From positions 18,068 to 82,067 of the forward strand of contig JAENYZ010000002.1 in NCBI GenBank assembly GCA_016841525.1: a DNA stretch of 64,000 bases, written 5' to 3'. Each line of letters starts with the position of its first letter. The stretch's first letter is position 1. Shown here in pieces: positions 37,039-45,599 of the stretch. Position numbers and translations under genes: made by a program. This DNA is from Anaerolineaceae bacterium. GTDB lineage: Bacteria > Chloroflexota > Anaerolineae > Anaerolineales > Anaerolineaceae. A model generated the notes under the pieces. It worked only from the letters and a program-made list of their open reading frames with translations. It did no database searches and had not been told where the DNA came from.

Positions 37039-37947
37039 ATGATGACTAAAGAAGACTCGAAAAAGGATGTTAAAGAATTTTTCAACCAGGTCGGCTGGAA
37101 ACTCATAGACCAATCCCTGTATCAAAACGCTCAGTTTGAGGATTTGCGACCCGTATCAAAGGAATATATCCATCGCTGTCATATGCGGGTCAATAAACAT
37201 TTCTCACCAAAGGGACGTTTTTTCTTAGATGCCGGGTCAGGGCCAGTACAATATCCTGAATACCTGACCTATTCTGAAAATTATCATGCCCGTGTATGTA
37301 TGGACATTTCCATTGTGGCATTGCAGGAAGCAAGGAAAAGGTTGGGTGATCACGGTAGGTATGTCGTTGGGGATATCGCCCATCTGCCTTTCAAGAGTGA
37401 TGCTTTCGACGGCATTGTGTCCTTACACACCATACATCACGTCCCGATGGAAGACAAATTGCCCGCTTATGAGGAGCTTTATCGGACGTTGACCCCCGGT
37501 AACTCGATGGTGGTTGTTAATGGCTGGACGAAAGCGCCCCTGATGACCCGACTTTCACCTTTTATGGACTTTATGAAACGCTTGAGGGCTTGGTGGCTGC
37601 GAAAAGTCAAAAAACAGCCATTAAAAGGTGCGGAAGCTTCGGATAAGACAGCGGAATTGAGCGAAGCCTCAGAAGCAGAGACGAGAAAACCGCCAGAAGG
37701 GACATATGTTCAAAAAATGACTGCAGCCTGGCTGATACAGGCTTTAGAGGGCAGAATGGATTATGAAATTCTTGTCTGGCGTAGTGTCAGTGTTCGGTTC
37801 TTACGTTCTGTAATATACCCGGATTGGGGTGGACGTTTTTGGTTAAAAGTCTTATTCTTGCTTGAGGAGATATTTCCCCGTCTTTTGGGACGCATTGGGC
37901 AGTATCCCCTGGTTGTTGTCAATAAACCTGCAGAAGAAAATAAATAA
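37039..37947 (+). CDS. SAM-dependent methyltransferase
   Basis: 302 aa, class I fold. Motif I is FLDAGSGPVQYPEYL (about residues 68-82). YVVGDIAHLPFKSDAFDGIVSLHTIHHV gives motifs II-III of the Methyltransf_11 type. A Lys/Glu/Ala-rich insert (about residues 190-225) and a C-terminal amphipathic region follow. It stands after a 245-bp spacer, so it may have its own promoter (TATAAT at 37015). Possible substrate: a glycan chain end or a lipid. AGGTAAATAA precedes the start. Confidence 0.8.
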   Translation: MMTKEDSKKDVKEFFNQVGWKLIDQSLYQNAQFEDLRPVSKEYIHRCHMRVNKHFSPKGRFFLDAGSGPVQYPEYLTYSENYHARVCMDISIVALQEARKRLGDHGRYVVGDIAHLPFKSDAFDGIVSLHTIHHVPMEDKLPAYEELYRTLTPGNSMVVVNGWTKAPLMTRLSPFMDFMKRLRAWWLRKVKKQPLKGAEASDKTAELSEASEAETRKPPEGTYVQKMTAAWLIQALEGRMDYEILVWRSVSVRFLRSVIYPDWGGRFWLKVLFLLEEIFPRLLGRIGQYPLVVVNKPAEENK

Positions 37948-37995
37948 GAATTGGCAATTAAAGTATAATTTTGTCAAAACCCCAGGAGTGATGCT

Positions 37996-39003
37996 ATGGA
38001 TTGGAAAGATAAAAGCGTATTGGTAACCGGTGGGACGGGTTCTTTTGGCCGAAAATTTGTTGAGGTCATGATGGAAACCTACCATCCCCACCGTTTGATT
38101 GTTTACAGCCGTGACGAACTTAAACAGCACGAAATGCGCATGTCAGGTTTAAACTATCCAAATTTACGCTATTTTATTGGTGATGTGCGCGACCTGCCAA
38201 GGTTAAAGCGCGCTTTTAATGGCGTTGATATTGTTGTCCATGCAGCCGCCCTCAAACAGGTGCCGGCTTGTGAATATAATCCGATGGAAGCAATTAAGAC
38301 CAATATTTTAGGCAGCAGCAATGTTGTTGACGCTGCGCTGGATGCAGGTGTTGAAAAGGTCCTTGCATTGAGCACGGATAAGGCGGTCAACCCGGTGAAC
38401 TTATATGGTGCCACAAAGCTGGCTGCAGAAAAATTAATGGTTCAGAGCAATGCTTATGCTGGTGGGATGACGACCCGATTCAGCTGTGTGCGTTATGGCA
38501 ATGTGGTTGGTTCACGCGGCAGCGTTGTCCCTTTGTTTATTCAGCAGCGATCCAAAGGTGAAATCACCCTTACGGATGAGCGCATGACACGATTCTGGAT
38601 TTCACTGGATCAGGGCGTTCAATTTGTGATTCGCTGTATTGAAGAAATGCAGGGCGGTGAGGTCTTTGTCCCGAAGATCCCCAGCATGAAGATGGTCGAC
38701 CTGGCGCGTGCCCTTGCCCCAAATGCTGAAATCAAAATTATTGGCATTCGCCCCGGGGAGAAGCTTCATGAAGTTCTGATCTCAGAGGATGAAGCGCGTT
38801 CAACCATTGAGCTGGAAGATATGTATGTTGTCCAGCCGGCAGCGGCATTATGGTTTGGTCACGCATGGACAGACGCTGGCAAACCACTGCCTGACGGTTA
38901 CCATTACGCCAGTGATAATAATGAAGATTGGCTATCCGTTGGTGAGATTCAAAAAATGGTCGCGCCAATTGAGGTGAAAATGGAGAAAGGCATGCGCTCA
39001 TAA
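37996..39003 (+). CDS. UDP-N-acetylglucosamine 4,6-dehydratase-like (PseB/FlaA1 type)
   Basis: 335 aa, short soluble form. GGTGSFG (about residues 11-17) binds NAD(P). ALSTDKAVNPVNLYGATK carries the Asp-Lys and Tyr-x3-Lys of this group. GIRPGEKLHE near the C-terminus is diagnostic of the CapD/PseB/CapE family. It removes water from UDP-GlcNAc to give a 4-keto-6-deoxy sugar, with or without C5 inversion. It starts pseudaminic acid and UDP-FucNAc pathways. Overlaps the next gene by one base (TAATG). Confidence 0.9.
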   Translation: MDWKDKSVLVTGGTGSFGRKFVEVMMETYHPHRLIVYSRDELKQHEMRMSGLNYPNLRYFIGDVRDLPRLKRAFNGVDIVVHAAALKQVPACEYNPMEAIKTNILGSSNVVDAALDAGVEKVLALSTDKAVNPVNLYGATKLAAEKLMVQSNAYAGGMTTRFSCVRYGNVVGSRGSVVPLFIQQRSKGEITLTDERMTRFWISLDQGVQFVIRCIEEMQGGEVFVPKIPSMKMVDLARALAPNAEIKIIGIRPGEKLHEVLISEDEARSTIELEDMYVVQPAAALWFGHAWTDAGKPLPDGYHYASDNNEDWLSVGEIQKMVAPIEVKMEKGMRS

Positions 39004-39920
39004 TGCGTTTGCTGGTTACCGGCGCCAGCGGTCTTTTAGGATTGAACCTTGGCTTGCTGGCGCATCATTTGGGATATGAGGTCGTGGGGCTGGTGTATTC
39101 GCATCAACTGCGAGGCGTCCCTTTCAAAATTGAAGCAGTCGACCTTTTAGAAACACCAAATGCGCTTGATGCGATAGAAGAATTGCAGCCTGATGCGATC
39201 ATCCATTGTGCTGCAATTGCCAATTTGCATCAAGCCGAGAAGTTCCCAGATCTTGCACAAAAATTAAATGCCGATGTGCCGGGAGAACTTGCTGAAGCTG
39301 CTTTTGAATGGGGTGTGCCATTTTTGCATATCTCAACCGATGCGATTTTTGACGGGGAAAAAGGTGCATACGTTGAAACCGATCCCCCAAATCCGCTGAG
39401 CGTTTATGCTCGCAGCAAACTGGCTGGTGAGCACCGTGTTCAAGAATCAAATCCACACGCCCTGATTGCCAGGGTGGTTTTTTATGGTTGGAGTCTCTCA
39501 GGGAATCGCAGTTTGTCTGAATTTTTTTATAATAACTTAAAGGACCGGGTGCCGCACAAGGGATTCATTGATACCTTTTTCAGCCCGCTCTACGTGGAGG
39601 ATTTAGCTGAGGTTTTGCTTGAAACGCTTGAGAAAAACCTGGAGGGTGTGTATCATGTAGTTAGCCCGGAGCATTTGAGCAAGTATGAATTTGGTGTCAG
39701 AATTGCAGAAAAATTTGGTTTTGATCCGAATTTAGTCCAGCCGATTAAGATGAGCGAGATGAAGCGTGAAGCCCCACGTTCGTTGAAACTTGTTCTGGAT
39801 CCTGCGAAAGTACAGCATGACCTTGGTCACACACTGCCCTCTGTGGACACCGGTATTGATCGATTATATCAACGATGGCAGGAAGGCTATCATCTTAAGC
39901 TTCAGCGTTTTTCATGTTGA
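39003..39920 (+). CDS. RmlD-like sugar nucleotide reductase
   Basis: 305 aa SDR of the extended type. GASGLLG (residues 7-13), HISTDAIFDGEKGAY and YARSKLAGE (catalytic Tyr and Lys) match dTDP-4-dehydrorhamnose reductase and CapF-like reductases. Overlap with the 4,6-dehydratase suggests that it reduces that enzyme's 4-keto product. No RmlA, RmlB or RmlC is nearby, so a rhamnose role is unlikely. It may make a UDP-6-deoxyhexose precursor for the nonulosonate synthase that follows 31 bp later. Confidence 0.8.
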   Translation: MRLLVTGASGLLGLNLGLLAHHLGYEVVGLVYSHQLRGVPFKIEAVDLLETPNALDAIEELQPDAIIHCAAIANLHQAEKFPDLAQKLNADVPGELAEAAFEWGVPFLHISTDAIFDGEKGAYVETDPPNPLSVYARSKLAGEHRVQESNPHALIARVVFYGWSLSGNRSLSEFFYNNLKDRVPHKGFIDTFFSPLYVEDLAEVLLETLEKNLEGVYHVVSPEHLSKYEFGVRIAEKFGFDPNLVQPIKMSEMKREAPRSLKLVLDPAKVQHDLGHTLPSVDTGIDRLYQRWQEGYHLKLQRFSC

Positions 39921-39950
39921 ATCATTTCCTTTTGAATTGAGAGGCGAGAT

Positions 39951-41021
39951 ATGACTTTAAAAATTGGAAAAAATCTGATCGGGAAAGATCATCCAACGTA
40001 TTTCATCGCAGATATTGCAGCAAATCACGACGGGAGTTTAGAGCGTGCAAAGCTCTTGATTCGTTTGGCTAAAGAAGCAGGGGCGGATGCGGCGAAATTC
40101 CAGAATTTCCAGGCGCCAAAAATCGTTTCTGATTACGGCTTCACCCATATGAATGCCCAGGTTTCGCATCAGGCAAAATGGGAGAAATCGGTAACCGAGG
40201 TGTATGCTTCAGCTTCGGTTCCATTTGAATGGACACCGATCCTCAAAGAAACCTGCGATGAGGTTGGCATTGATTATTTCTCGTCGCCCTACGATTTTGA
40301 GGCGATTGATATGCTGGATTCATATGCGCCGGCGTACAAAATCGGATCCGGTGATATCACGTGGATTGAAGCCTGTGAGAGGATTGCAAGCAAAGGCAAA
40401 CCCGTTCTGCTTGCCACGGGAGCGTCTGATATTGGCGATGTTCAGCGAGCGGTGCATGCCATTTTGAGCATTAACCCCCAACTGGTATTGATGCAGTGCA
40501 ATACAAACTACACAGCAGCAGATGGCAATTTTGATAATATCCACCTGCATGTCCTGAAAACCTACCAAAGTATGTTCCCGGAACTGGTTCTGGGATTGTC
40601 AGATCACACCCATGGGCATGCTACCGTACTGGGCGCCGTTGCTTTGGGTGCGAGGGTTATTGAAAAGCATTTTACCGATGACAATAATCGTGTTGGACCC
40701 GATCATCCCTTTGCGATGAACCCTCAAACCTGGGCGGAAATGGTTACAGCCACCCGCCAGCTGGAACGTGCACTGGGTTCAGGGGATAAATTTGTCGCAG
40801 ATAACGAGCAGGAAACTGTGATCATCCAGCGGCGCTGCCTTAGGGCTGCTCGGGCTATTCAACGCGGCGAAACGATGACGCGTGATATGATCGATGTACT
40901 CAGGCCGGCAACACAGGGTGCAATCATGCCCTATGAAATTGAAGATCTGCTTGGGTTGAGAGCGATTGAACAAATTCCTGCCGGGCAGGAATTACGCTGG
41001 ACCCAGTTTGGAAACCCCTAA
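39951..41021 (+). CDS. Nonulosonic acid synthase, NeuB/PseI family, with SAF domain
   Basis: 356 aa. The N-terminal TIM barrel begins FIADIAANHDGSLERAKLLI and has KFQNF, the typical Lys of the PEP-binding site. EKHFTDDNNRVGPDHPFAM near residues 238-256 is the C-terminal barrel signature, with DNN where most members have LDK. An SAF/antifreeze-like domain covers about residues 285-350 (RRCLRAARAIQRGETMT). It condenses PEP with a 6-carbon sugar to give a sialic-acid-type sugar. Its location after dehydratase and reductase genes suggests an unusual acceptor. Confidence 0.9.
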   Translation: MTLKIGKNLIGKDHPTYFIADIAANHDGSLERAKLLIRLAKEAGADAAKFQNFQAPKIVSDYGFTHMNAQVSHQAKWEKSVTEVYASASVPFEWTPILKETCDEVGIDYFSSPYDFEAIDMLDSYAPAYKIGSGDITWIEACERIASKGKPVLLATGASDIGDVQRAVHAILSINPQLVLMQCNTNYTAADGNFDNIHLHVLKTYQSMFPELVLGLSDHTHGHATVLGAVALGARVIEKHFTDDNNRVGPDHPFAMNPQTWAEMVTATRQLERALGSGDKFVADNEQETVIIQRRCLRAARAIQRGETMTRDMIDVLRPATQGAIMPYEIEDLLGLRAIEQIPAGQELRWTQFGNP

Positions 41022-41049
41022 ACCTTACCGAGTTCTTAAGGATAATTAA

Positions 41050-42141
41050 ATGCGTGTGCTTTATTTCACGGAAGGGGACAGCCCACATGATCAACGCTTT
41101 TTGCGCGCCCTTTCCAATACGCCGCATGATGTTTATGCTTTAAGGCAAAAAGAACCTTTTCCAAACACACCTGATGGAATTGTCGAATTGAATTGGCCTG
41201 GCGAACCACCTGATTGGCGCCATTGGGGTGGGTGGCAGATGGCTTTGTTAAGCTACCAAAAGATTCTGGAGGAAATTCAACCTGATGTCGTTCACGCAGG
41301 ACCCATACAGGGGCCTGCCTTGCTGACTGCACTTTCTAGTTTTCGGAACCTGGTGACCATGTCCTGGGGGTCAGACATATTGGCACGTGCACAACGAAGC
41401 CCCTGGATGCGGTGTGCAACAAGATATGTTTTTGATCACACAAAAGTGTTTTTAGGGGACTGCCAAACTGTGATTGACGCGGCAAAAGCTTACGGCTTTC
41501 GCGAAAAAAGAAGTCTTCGTTTTCCCTGGGGTGTTGACCTGGAGCATTTTTCACCCCAAAATGGAAAAGCTGAAGGAGAGGCACTGCGGAGAAGCCTGGG
41601 ATGGGACGATAAATTTATCATTCTGTGCAACCGCAGCTGGTATCCTATTTACGGTGTGGATGTACTTGCTAAAGCTTTTGTGGCAAGCGCATCGGAGAAT
41701 AATGAATTACGATTGCTGCTTGTGGGCGATGGACCGCAATCTGATTATATTCACAGCATTTTAGCCCCTGTTGAGGATAAGGTGCATTTTCCCGGCTGGG
41801 TGGATCAAACGGATTTACCAGGTGTCTATTGCGGGGCAGACCTTTTTGTGAGCCCCTCACATTGTGATGGCTCATCCATATCATTATTGGAAGCCCTGGC
41901 ATGCGGACGTCCTGTGCTGGTTTCGGATATTCCCTCGAACAAGGAATGGGTTAAACAGGGAGAGACAGGTGAGATTTTCAGCGATGGGGATCCGGCAGCA
42001 TTAAAAGAAAAGATTCTAATGATGGTAGGCTATCCTGAACTAGCTCGTTACGGCGAGAACGCGAGGTCTATGGCCGAGGCGCAAGCAGATTGGGATCAAA
42101 ACTTTAAAAAATTATTGCAGGCATATCATATGGCTTTGTAA
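41050..42141 (+). CDS. GT4-family glycosyltransferase
   Basis: 363 aa, GT-B fold. The donor-binding region is complete: LILCNRSWYPIYGVDVLAKAF-like start (about residue 195), GDGPQSDYIH, then SHCDGSSISLLEALACGRPVLVSD (about residues 275-298) with the E-x7-E pair region. AAGGATAATTAA precedes the start. Probably adds one sugar of the repeat unit. Confidence 0.85.
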   Translation: MRVLYFTEGDSPHDQRFLRALSNTPHDVYALRQKEPFPNTPDGIVELNWPGEPPDWRHWGGWQMALLSYQKILEEIQPDVVHAGPIQGPALLTALSSFRNLVTMSWGSDILARAQRSPWMRCATRYVFDHTKVFLGDCQTVIDAAKAYGFREKRSLRFPWGVDLEHFSPQNGKAEGEALRRSLGWDDKFIILCNRSWYPIYGVDVLAKAFVASASENNELRLLLVGDGPQSDYIHSILAPVEDKVHFPGWVDQTDLPGVYCGADLFVSPSHCDGSSISLLEALACGRPVLVSDIPSNKEWVKQGETGEIFSDGDPAALKEKILMMVGYPELARYGENARSMAEAQADWDQNFKKLLQAYHMAL

Positions 42142-42217
42142 TTTTTGCTTTTGGTGATAATTGCATTAGAATCAAAATCACAGATCAATAGAAAAGAAAT
42201 GAATGCAGGTTAAACTG

Positions 42218-42928
42218 ATGACTAAAAATAAGAAAGTTTTATTTACTTCCATTTGTTTGGTATTAATGCTGATAATTATGGCATGTCACATTCCATTGAT
42301 CAGCCGTGCAACTAGCCCTGAAATTAAGGCGGTTGGAAATACCCCCACAGAAACAGTTGAACAGCAGCCAACGGAAGAAGCAGAAAACGCAGCTCTGCTG
42401 CAAGAAAAGGTATATCAGGATAATGGCGTTGAGATGACATTGCCAGCGACCTTTATTTTGGGAGATGTTGAAAATGATTTCGAATCTCTCATGAATCAAG
42501 GTCAGTCACTTGAGGATGAACAGTCTCAAACAATAAAGGGAATCTTTGAAAATTATAAAGAAGATATCCTTATGTGGGCTTATGATCCTGTGGGTGATGG
42601 TCAATACGGCACTGGTTTGCTTGTGATGAAAAATGACCAATTTGCCGGTATGTCCTTGATGCTTATCTCTACATTTGCCAAATCGATTATTGGTGATCAG
42701 CTTGATTTTGTGGATCAGCAGCGCATAAAGATGGATGACCGGGATGTCCTGAGATTTGAAACTTCGACCGGGGACCTGGGTGTAAAGAATTCCCAGGCAT
42801 TTTACATTTTTAATGAATCAGGTAAGTTATGGATCATTGCATTTTTCACAGATTCTGAACAAATCCAGGGTTTCTTATTGGAATTTGACCGGGCTGTGGA
42901 ATCCTTCAAATTTGTTGGGGATGAGTGA
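42218..42928 (+). CDS. Hypothetical lipoprotein
   Basis: 236 aa. The signal peptide ends in lipobox IMAC with Cys at residue 23. A Thr/Glu/Pro-rich linker follows (about 35-60). A compact C-terminal domain has a PsbP-like or DUF1795-like rhythm (GVEMTLPATFILG, VLRFETSTGDLGVKNSQAFYIF), which is suggestive only. It sits inside the glycan locus and overlaps the start of the next gene by 8 bp if that starts at 42921. The ATG at 42218 has AGG upstream; the ATG at 42203 is the alternative. Confidence 0.65.
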   Translation: MTKNKKVLFTSICLVLMLIIMACHIPLISRATSPEIKAVGNTPTETVEQQPTEEAENAALLQEKVYQDNGVEMTLPATFILGDVENDFESLMNQGQSLEDEQSQTIKGIFENYKEDILMWAYDPVGDGQYGTGLLVMKNDQFAGMSLMLISTFAKSIIGDQLDFVDQQRIKMDDRDVLRFETSTGDLGVKNSQAFYIFNESGKLWIIAFFTDSEQIQGFLLEFDRAVESFKFVGDE

Positions 42929-43712
42929 GATTAAACATATGCTGCGAACCAGAGATCCCGGGGTTATTGCAATTGTCCAGGCGCGGATGGGTTCCAGCCG
43001 GCTGCCGGGGAAAGTCTTGCTGGATATTGGCGGTGAAACCATGCTCTACCGGGTGCTTGTCCGTGCCAGGCGAGCTCAATATGTAGGGCAGGTTGTGGTG
43101 GCGACAACAACAGACCCAAGCGATGACCCTGTCGAAGCCTTTTGCAGATCAAAGGGTTTTCCTTGCTTTCGGGGTGATCCCTTTGATGTGCTGGATCGAT
43201 ATTACCGGGCCGCGCGCCTGTATGCTGCCAGCACGATTGTGCGCCTTACCGCTGACTGCCCTTTAATTGACCCAGGGGAGATCGATCAGACCGTGAAAGC
43301 TTTTTTCCGGGCAGATCTTGATTTTGCTGCTAACCGCCTTCCGCCGCCCATGAAGCGTACCACGCCAATCGGGATGGATACGGAGGTCGTTAGCTTCAAA
43401 GCACTCAGCCTTGCATGGCAGAATGCAGAAGAAAAATACGCCCGGGAGCATGTGATGCCCTATCTATATGAGGAGCCAGGGCGATTTAATATTTTGCTGG
43501 TGGACCACGAACCGGATTTGAGCCATTTAAGATTGACGGTTGATACGCCGGAGGATTTAGCCTTAGTGAGAAAAATTTATCATCAATTTGATAACAGCGA
43601 TGATTTTTCCTTGATCGAAATGCTTGATCTCCTTAATGATTCACCAGAAATCTTGGATATTAACGCAAATGTGAAGCATAAAGGTTACCAGGACGTTGAC
43701 CAACGCGCGTAA
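42921..43712 (+). CDS. SpsF-like cytidylyltransferase family protein
   Basis: 263 aa, GT-A/nucleotidyltransferase fold. VIAIVQARMGSSRLPGKVL (about residues 14-32) is the signature of SpsF and relatives. VRLTADCPLIDP near 108 gives the metal-binding D and YAREHVMPYLYE is conserved further on. The family is related to CMP-sialate synthetases and occurs with NeuB/SpsE proteins in spore-coat and flagellin glycan loci. The start at 42921 overlaps the upstream stop; 42939 is an alternative. Confidence 0.8.
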   Translation: MSEIKHMLRTRDPGVIAIVQARMGSSRLPGKVLLDIGGETMLYRVLVRARRAQYVGQVVVATTTDPSDDPVEAFCRSKGFPCFRGDPFDVLDRYYRAARLYAASTIVRLTADCPLIDPGEIDQTVKAFFRADLDFAANRLPPPMKRTTPIGMDTEVVSFKALSLAWQNAEEKYAREHVMPYLYEEPGRFNILLVDHEPDLSHLRLTVDTPEDLALVRKIYHQFDNSDDFSLIEMLDLLNDSPEILDINANVKHKGYQDVDQRA

Positions 43713-43720
43713 ACCGCCGG

Positions 43721-43729
43721 TGGTATAAT
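43721..43729 (+). promoter_or_regulatory. Extended -10 promoter
   Basis: TGGTATAAT 30 bp before the next start. TTGACC lies at 43696 but at 22 bp spacing, so this would act as an extended -10 promoter. Confidence 0.45.
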
Positions 43730-43758
43730 GTGAAACCTTTTAATATTAAGAAGTGCTT

Positions 43759-44640
43759 ATGGATTGTTTGTTGTGTGGATCAGATCAGAAAAGAATCTTT
43801 GCACGCGTGGAATCATTCGGGTTTCCACTGGTTTATTATCAATGCGAAAATTGTGGCTTGATTTATCAGTCAAAGAAAGAGAGTCGGGCTGCAAACCCGG
43901 AATTCTATCGGCGGACATATCGCCAGATCTACCAATCGTGTGAGGAACCAACCCCTAAGGACCTTTGGGTTCAGGAGCAGCGCGCCAAGCACTTAATTGA
44001 TATTCTCAGGCATCATTTGGAAATCTCTCCTGAGAAAGTTCTGGATATCGGTGCGTCTGCAGGTGTTTTACTGCAGCAATTTCGAAAGTCTTTTAGCAGT
44101 GATGTGGTTGGAGTGGAACCAGGAGATGCCTACCGTGCTTACGCCGAAGAGTCTGGCATTGAAATGAAGGAGTCAATGGAGGCTTTATTAGCATCTGACC
44201 ATGGGAAATTTGACCTGGTCAACATGAGCCATGTTTTGGAGCACCTTGCAGAACCTGTGGAAGAACTCAAAAGAATAATATTGGAATTATTGAAAGATGG
44301 AGGAATCTTGCTGCTGGAAGTTCCTAATTTTTTTGCCCATGACAGTTATGAGCTGGCTCATTTAGCCTGTTATACCCCCCATACACTAAGGGAAGTGTTG
44401 AGGCAAGCTGGTTTCAGATTGGTTTTATTGGAAAAACATGGTGTGCCACGATCAAAATTATTAAACTTGTATTTGACGGGTATTGCAAAAGCGTCGCCAG
44501 AAGCACATGGGACAATCGAAATTAAAAAAGATCGATTTGTTGGATTTAAGCGAAATGTCAGCATGCTTTATCGTCGATTGATGCAAAAATTTTTCCCACA
44601 CAAAGCCTGGCTGCCGATTCCCGTTATCGATCAAAAGTGA
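43759..44640 (+). CDS. SAM-dependent methyltransferase with N-terminal zinc-ribbon-like motif
   Basis: 293 aa. Residues 3-6 (CLLC) and a second C-x2-C in YQCENCGLIYQS about 30 residues later form a four-cysteine metal-binding head, as in the Methyltransf_13/14 group found in sugar loci. Motif I is VLDIGASAGVLLQQF (about residue 94). NMSHVLEHLAEPVEEL matches motifs near III. Such enzymes methylate deoxysugars. The ATG at 43759 is preceded by AGAAG; the GTG at 43753 is possible. Confidence 0.82.
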   Translation: MDCLLCGSDQKRIFARVESFGFPLVYYQCENCGLIYQSKKESRAANPEFYRRTYRQIYQSCEEPTPKDLWVQEQRAKHLIDILRHHLEISPEKVLDIGASAGVLLQQFRKSFSSDVVGVEPGDAYRAYAEESGIEMKESMEALLASDHGKFDLVNMSHVLEHLAEPVEELKRIILELLKDGGILLLEVPNFFAHDSYELAHLACYTPHTLREVLRQAGFRLVLLEKHGVPRSKLLNLYLTGIAKASPEAHGTIEIKKDRFVGFKRNVSMLYRRLMQKFFPHKAWLPIPVIDQK

Positions 44641-44644
44641 AATT

Positions 44645-45571
44645 ATGCCGCTGATAACCTTATTTACCGCCCCCAAACCTTTTCTAGATCCGCATATCAA
44701 AGTTATTCAGGAGAACACCCTGGATAACTGGCTTGCCCTGGGTGAGGCTGTTCAGGTTGTGGTAATTGGCGATGAGCCAGGTATTGCGGAGGCTTGTGCC
44801 GAACGCGGTATTTTGCATTTGCCAAATGTACGCTGTAATAAGATGGGAACCCCATTAATCAGTTCAATTTTCCAGCTTGCCAGGGATGTCAATGATTCAC
44901 CATTTCTGATGTACAGCAATGCGGACATCCTGTTTTTCCCTGAGCTTGCGTCTGTAGTTGAGGGTCTGGCGTCTAAAACGGATCGGTTTCTCGGTGTGGG
45001 CGAAAGATGGGACCTCGATATTGACCATCCTGTGGATTTCTCCGGGGATTGGGAGAAGTCATTAAGAGCACGATTACAAATAAACGGCAAACGACATAAA
45101 CGAACAGGCAGCGATTATTTCATTTATCCCCGGTCTTGTTTTAAGGAAATCCCCGACTTTGCTGTTGGCAGGGCTGGCTGGGACAATTGGATGATCTTTA
45201 ACGCCCGTTGGCAGCATTGCCCCCTGGTTGATCTATCAAAAGGATTAACCATTATCCATCAAAACCACGGCTATGGCCATTTGCCAGACGGCATCATTCA
45301 TTATTATCAGCCTGAAACAGAAGAAAATGTTAAGCTTGCTGGGGGTCGACGGACAATATTTACTTTGAGAGATCATTCGCACACATTTGATGGCCAAGAA
45401 CTTGCCAGGAAAAAATTAGACTGGCAAGCCTTTTGGCGAGAAGTAGAAATCTTTCCGCTGGTGAAATTGCATTCACATTCCCTGGGATTCTTATTCTTTA
45501 CAATTTTAAATCCTCTAAAAGCCTTTAAAGAGGTCAGGGGACGGTTGAAATATAAGCTTGGAAAACAATAA
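44645..45571 (+). CDS. Putative GT-A-like glycan biosynthesis protein
   Basis: 308 aa, no signal peptide. The N-terminus (LITLFTAPKPF, then WLALGEAVQVVVIGDEPGI) and LMYSNADILFF near residues 95-105, with a D-x-D-like NAD, suggest a nucleotide-sugar-binding GT-A fold. RTGSDYFIYPRSCF and GRAGWDNWMIFNA follow. I recognise this only as a type seen in polysaccharide loci. It starts four bases after the methyltransferase stop, without an SD, so translation is probably coupled. Confidence 0.5.
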   Translation: MPLITLFTAPKPFLDPHIKVIQENTLDNWLALGEAVQVVVIGDEPGIAEACAERGILHLPNVRCNKMGTPLISSIFQLARDVNDSPFLMYSNADILFFPELASVVEGLASKTDRFLGVGERWDLDIDHPVDFSGDWEKSLRARLQINGKRHKRTGSDYFIYPRSCFKEIPDFAVGRAGWDNWMIFNARWQHCPLVDLSKGLTIIHQNHGYGHLPDGIIHYYQPETEENVKLAGGRRTIFTLRDHSHTFDGQELARKKLDWQAFWREVEIFPLVKLHSHSLGFLFFTILNPLKAFKEVRGRLKYKLGKQ

Positions 45572-45599
45572 CCACATTTTGATTTATTAGGATGCCTTT

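Noticed and set aside
39003..39920. Assignment as dTDP-rhamnose reductase (rmlD)
   Set aside because: No rmlA, rmlB or rmlC nearby and the gene overlaps a UDP-GlcNAc 4,6-dehydratase-like gene; kept as RmlD-like only.
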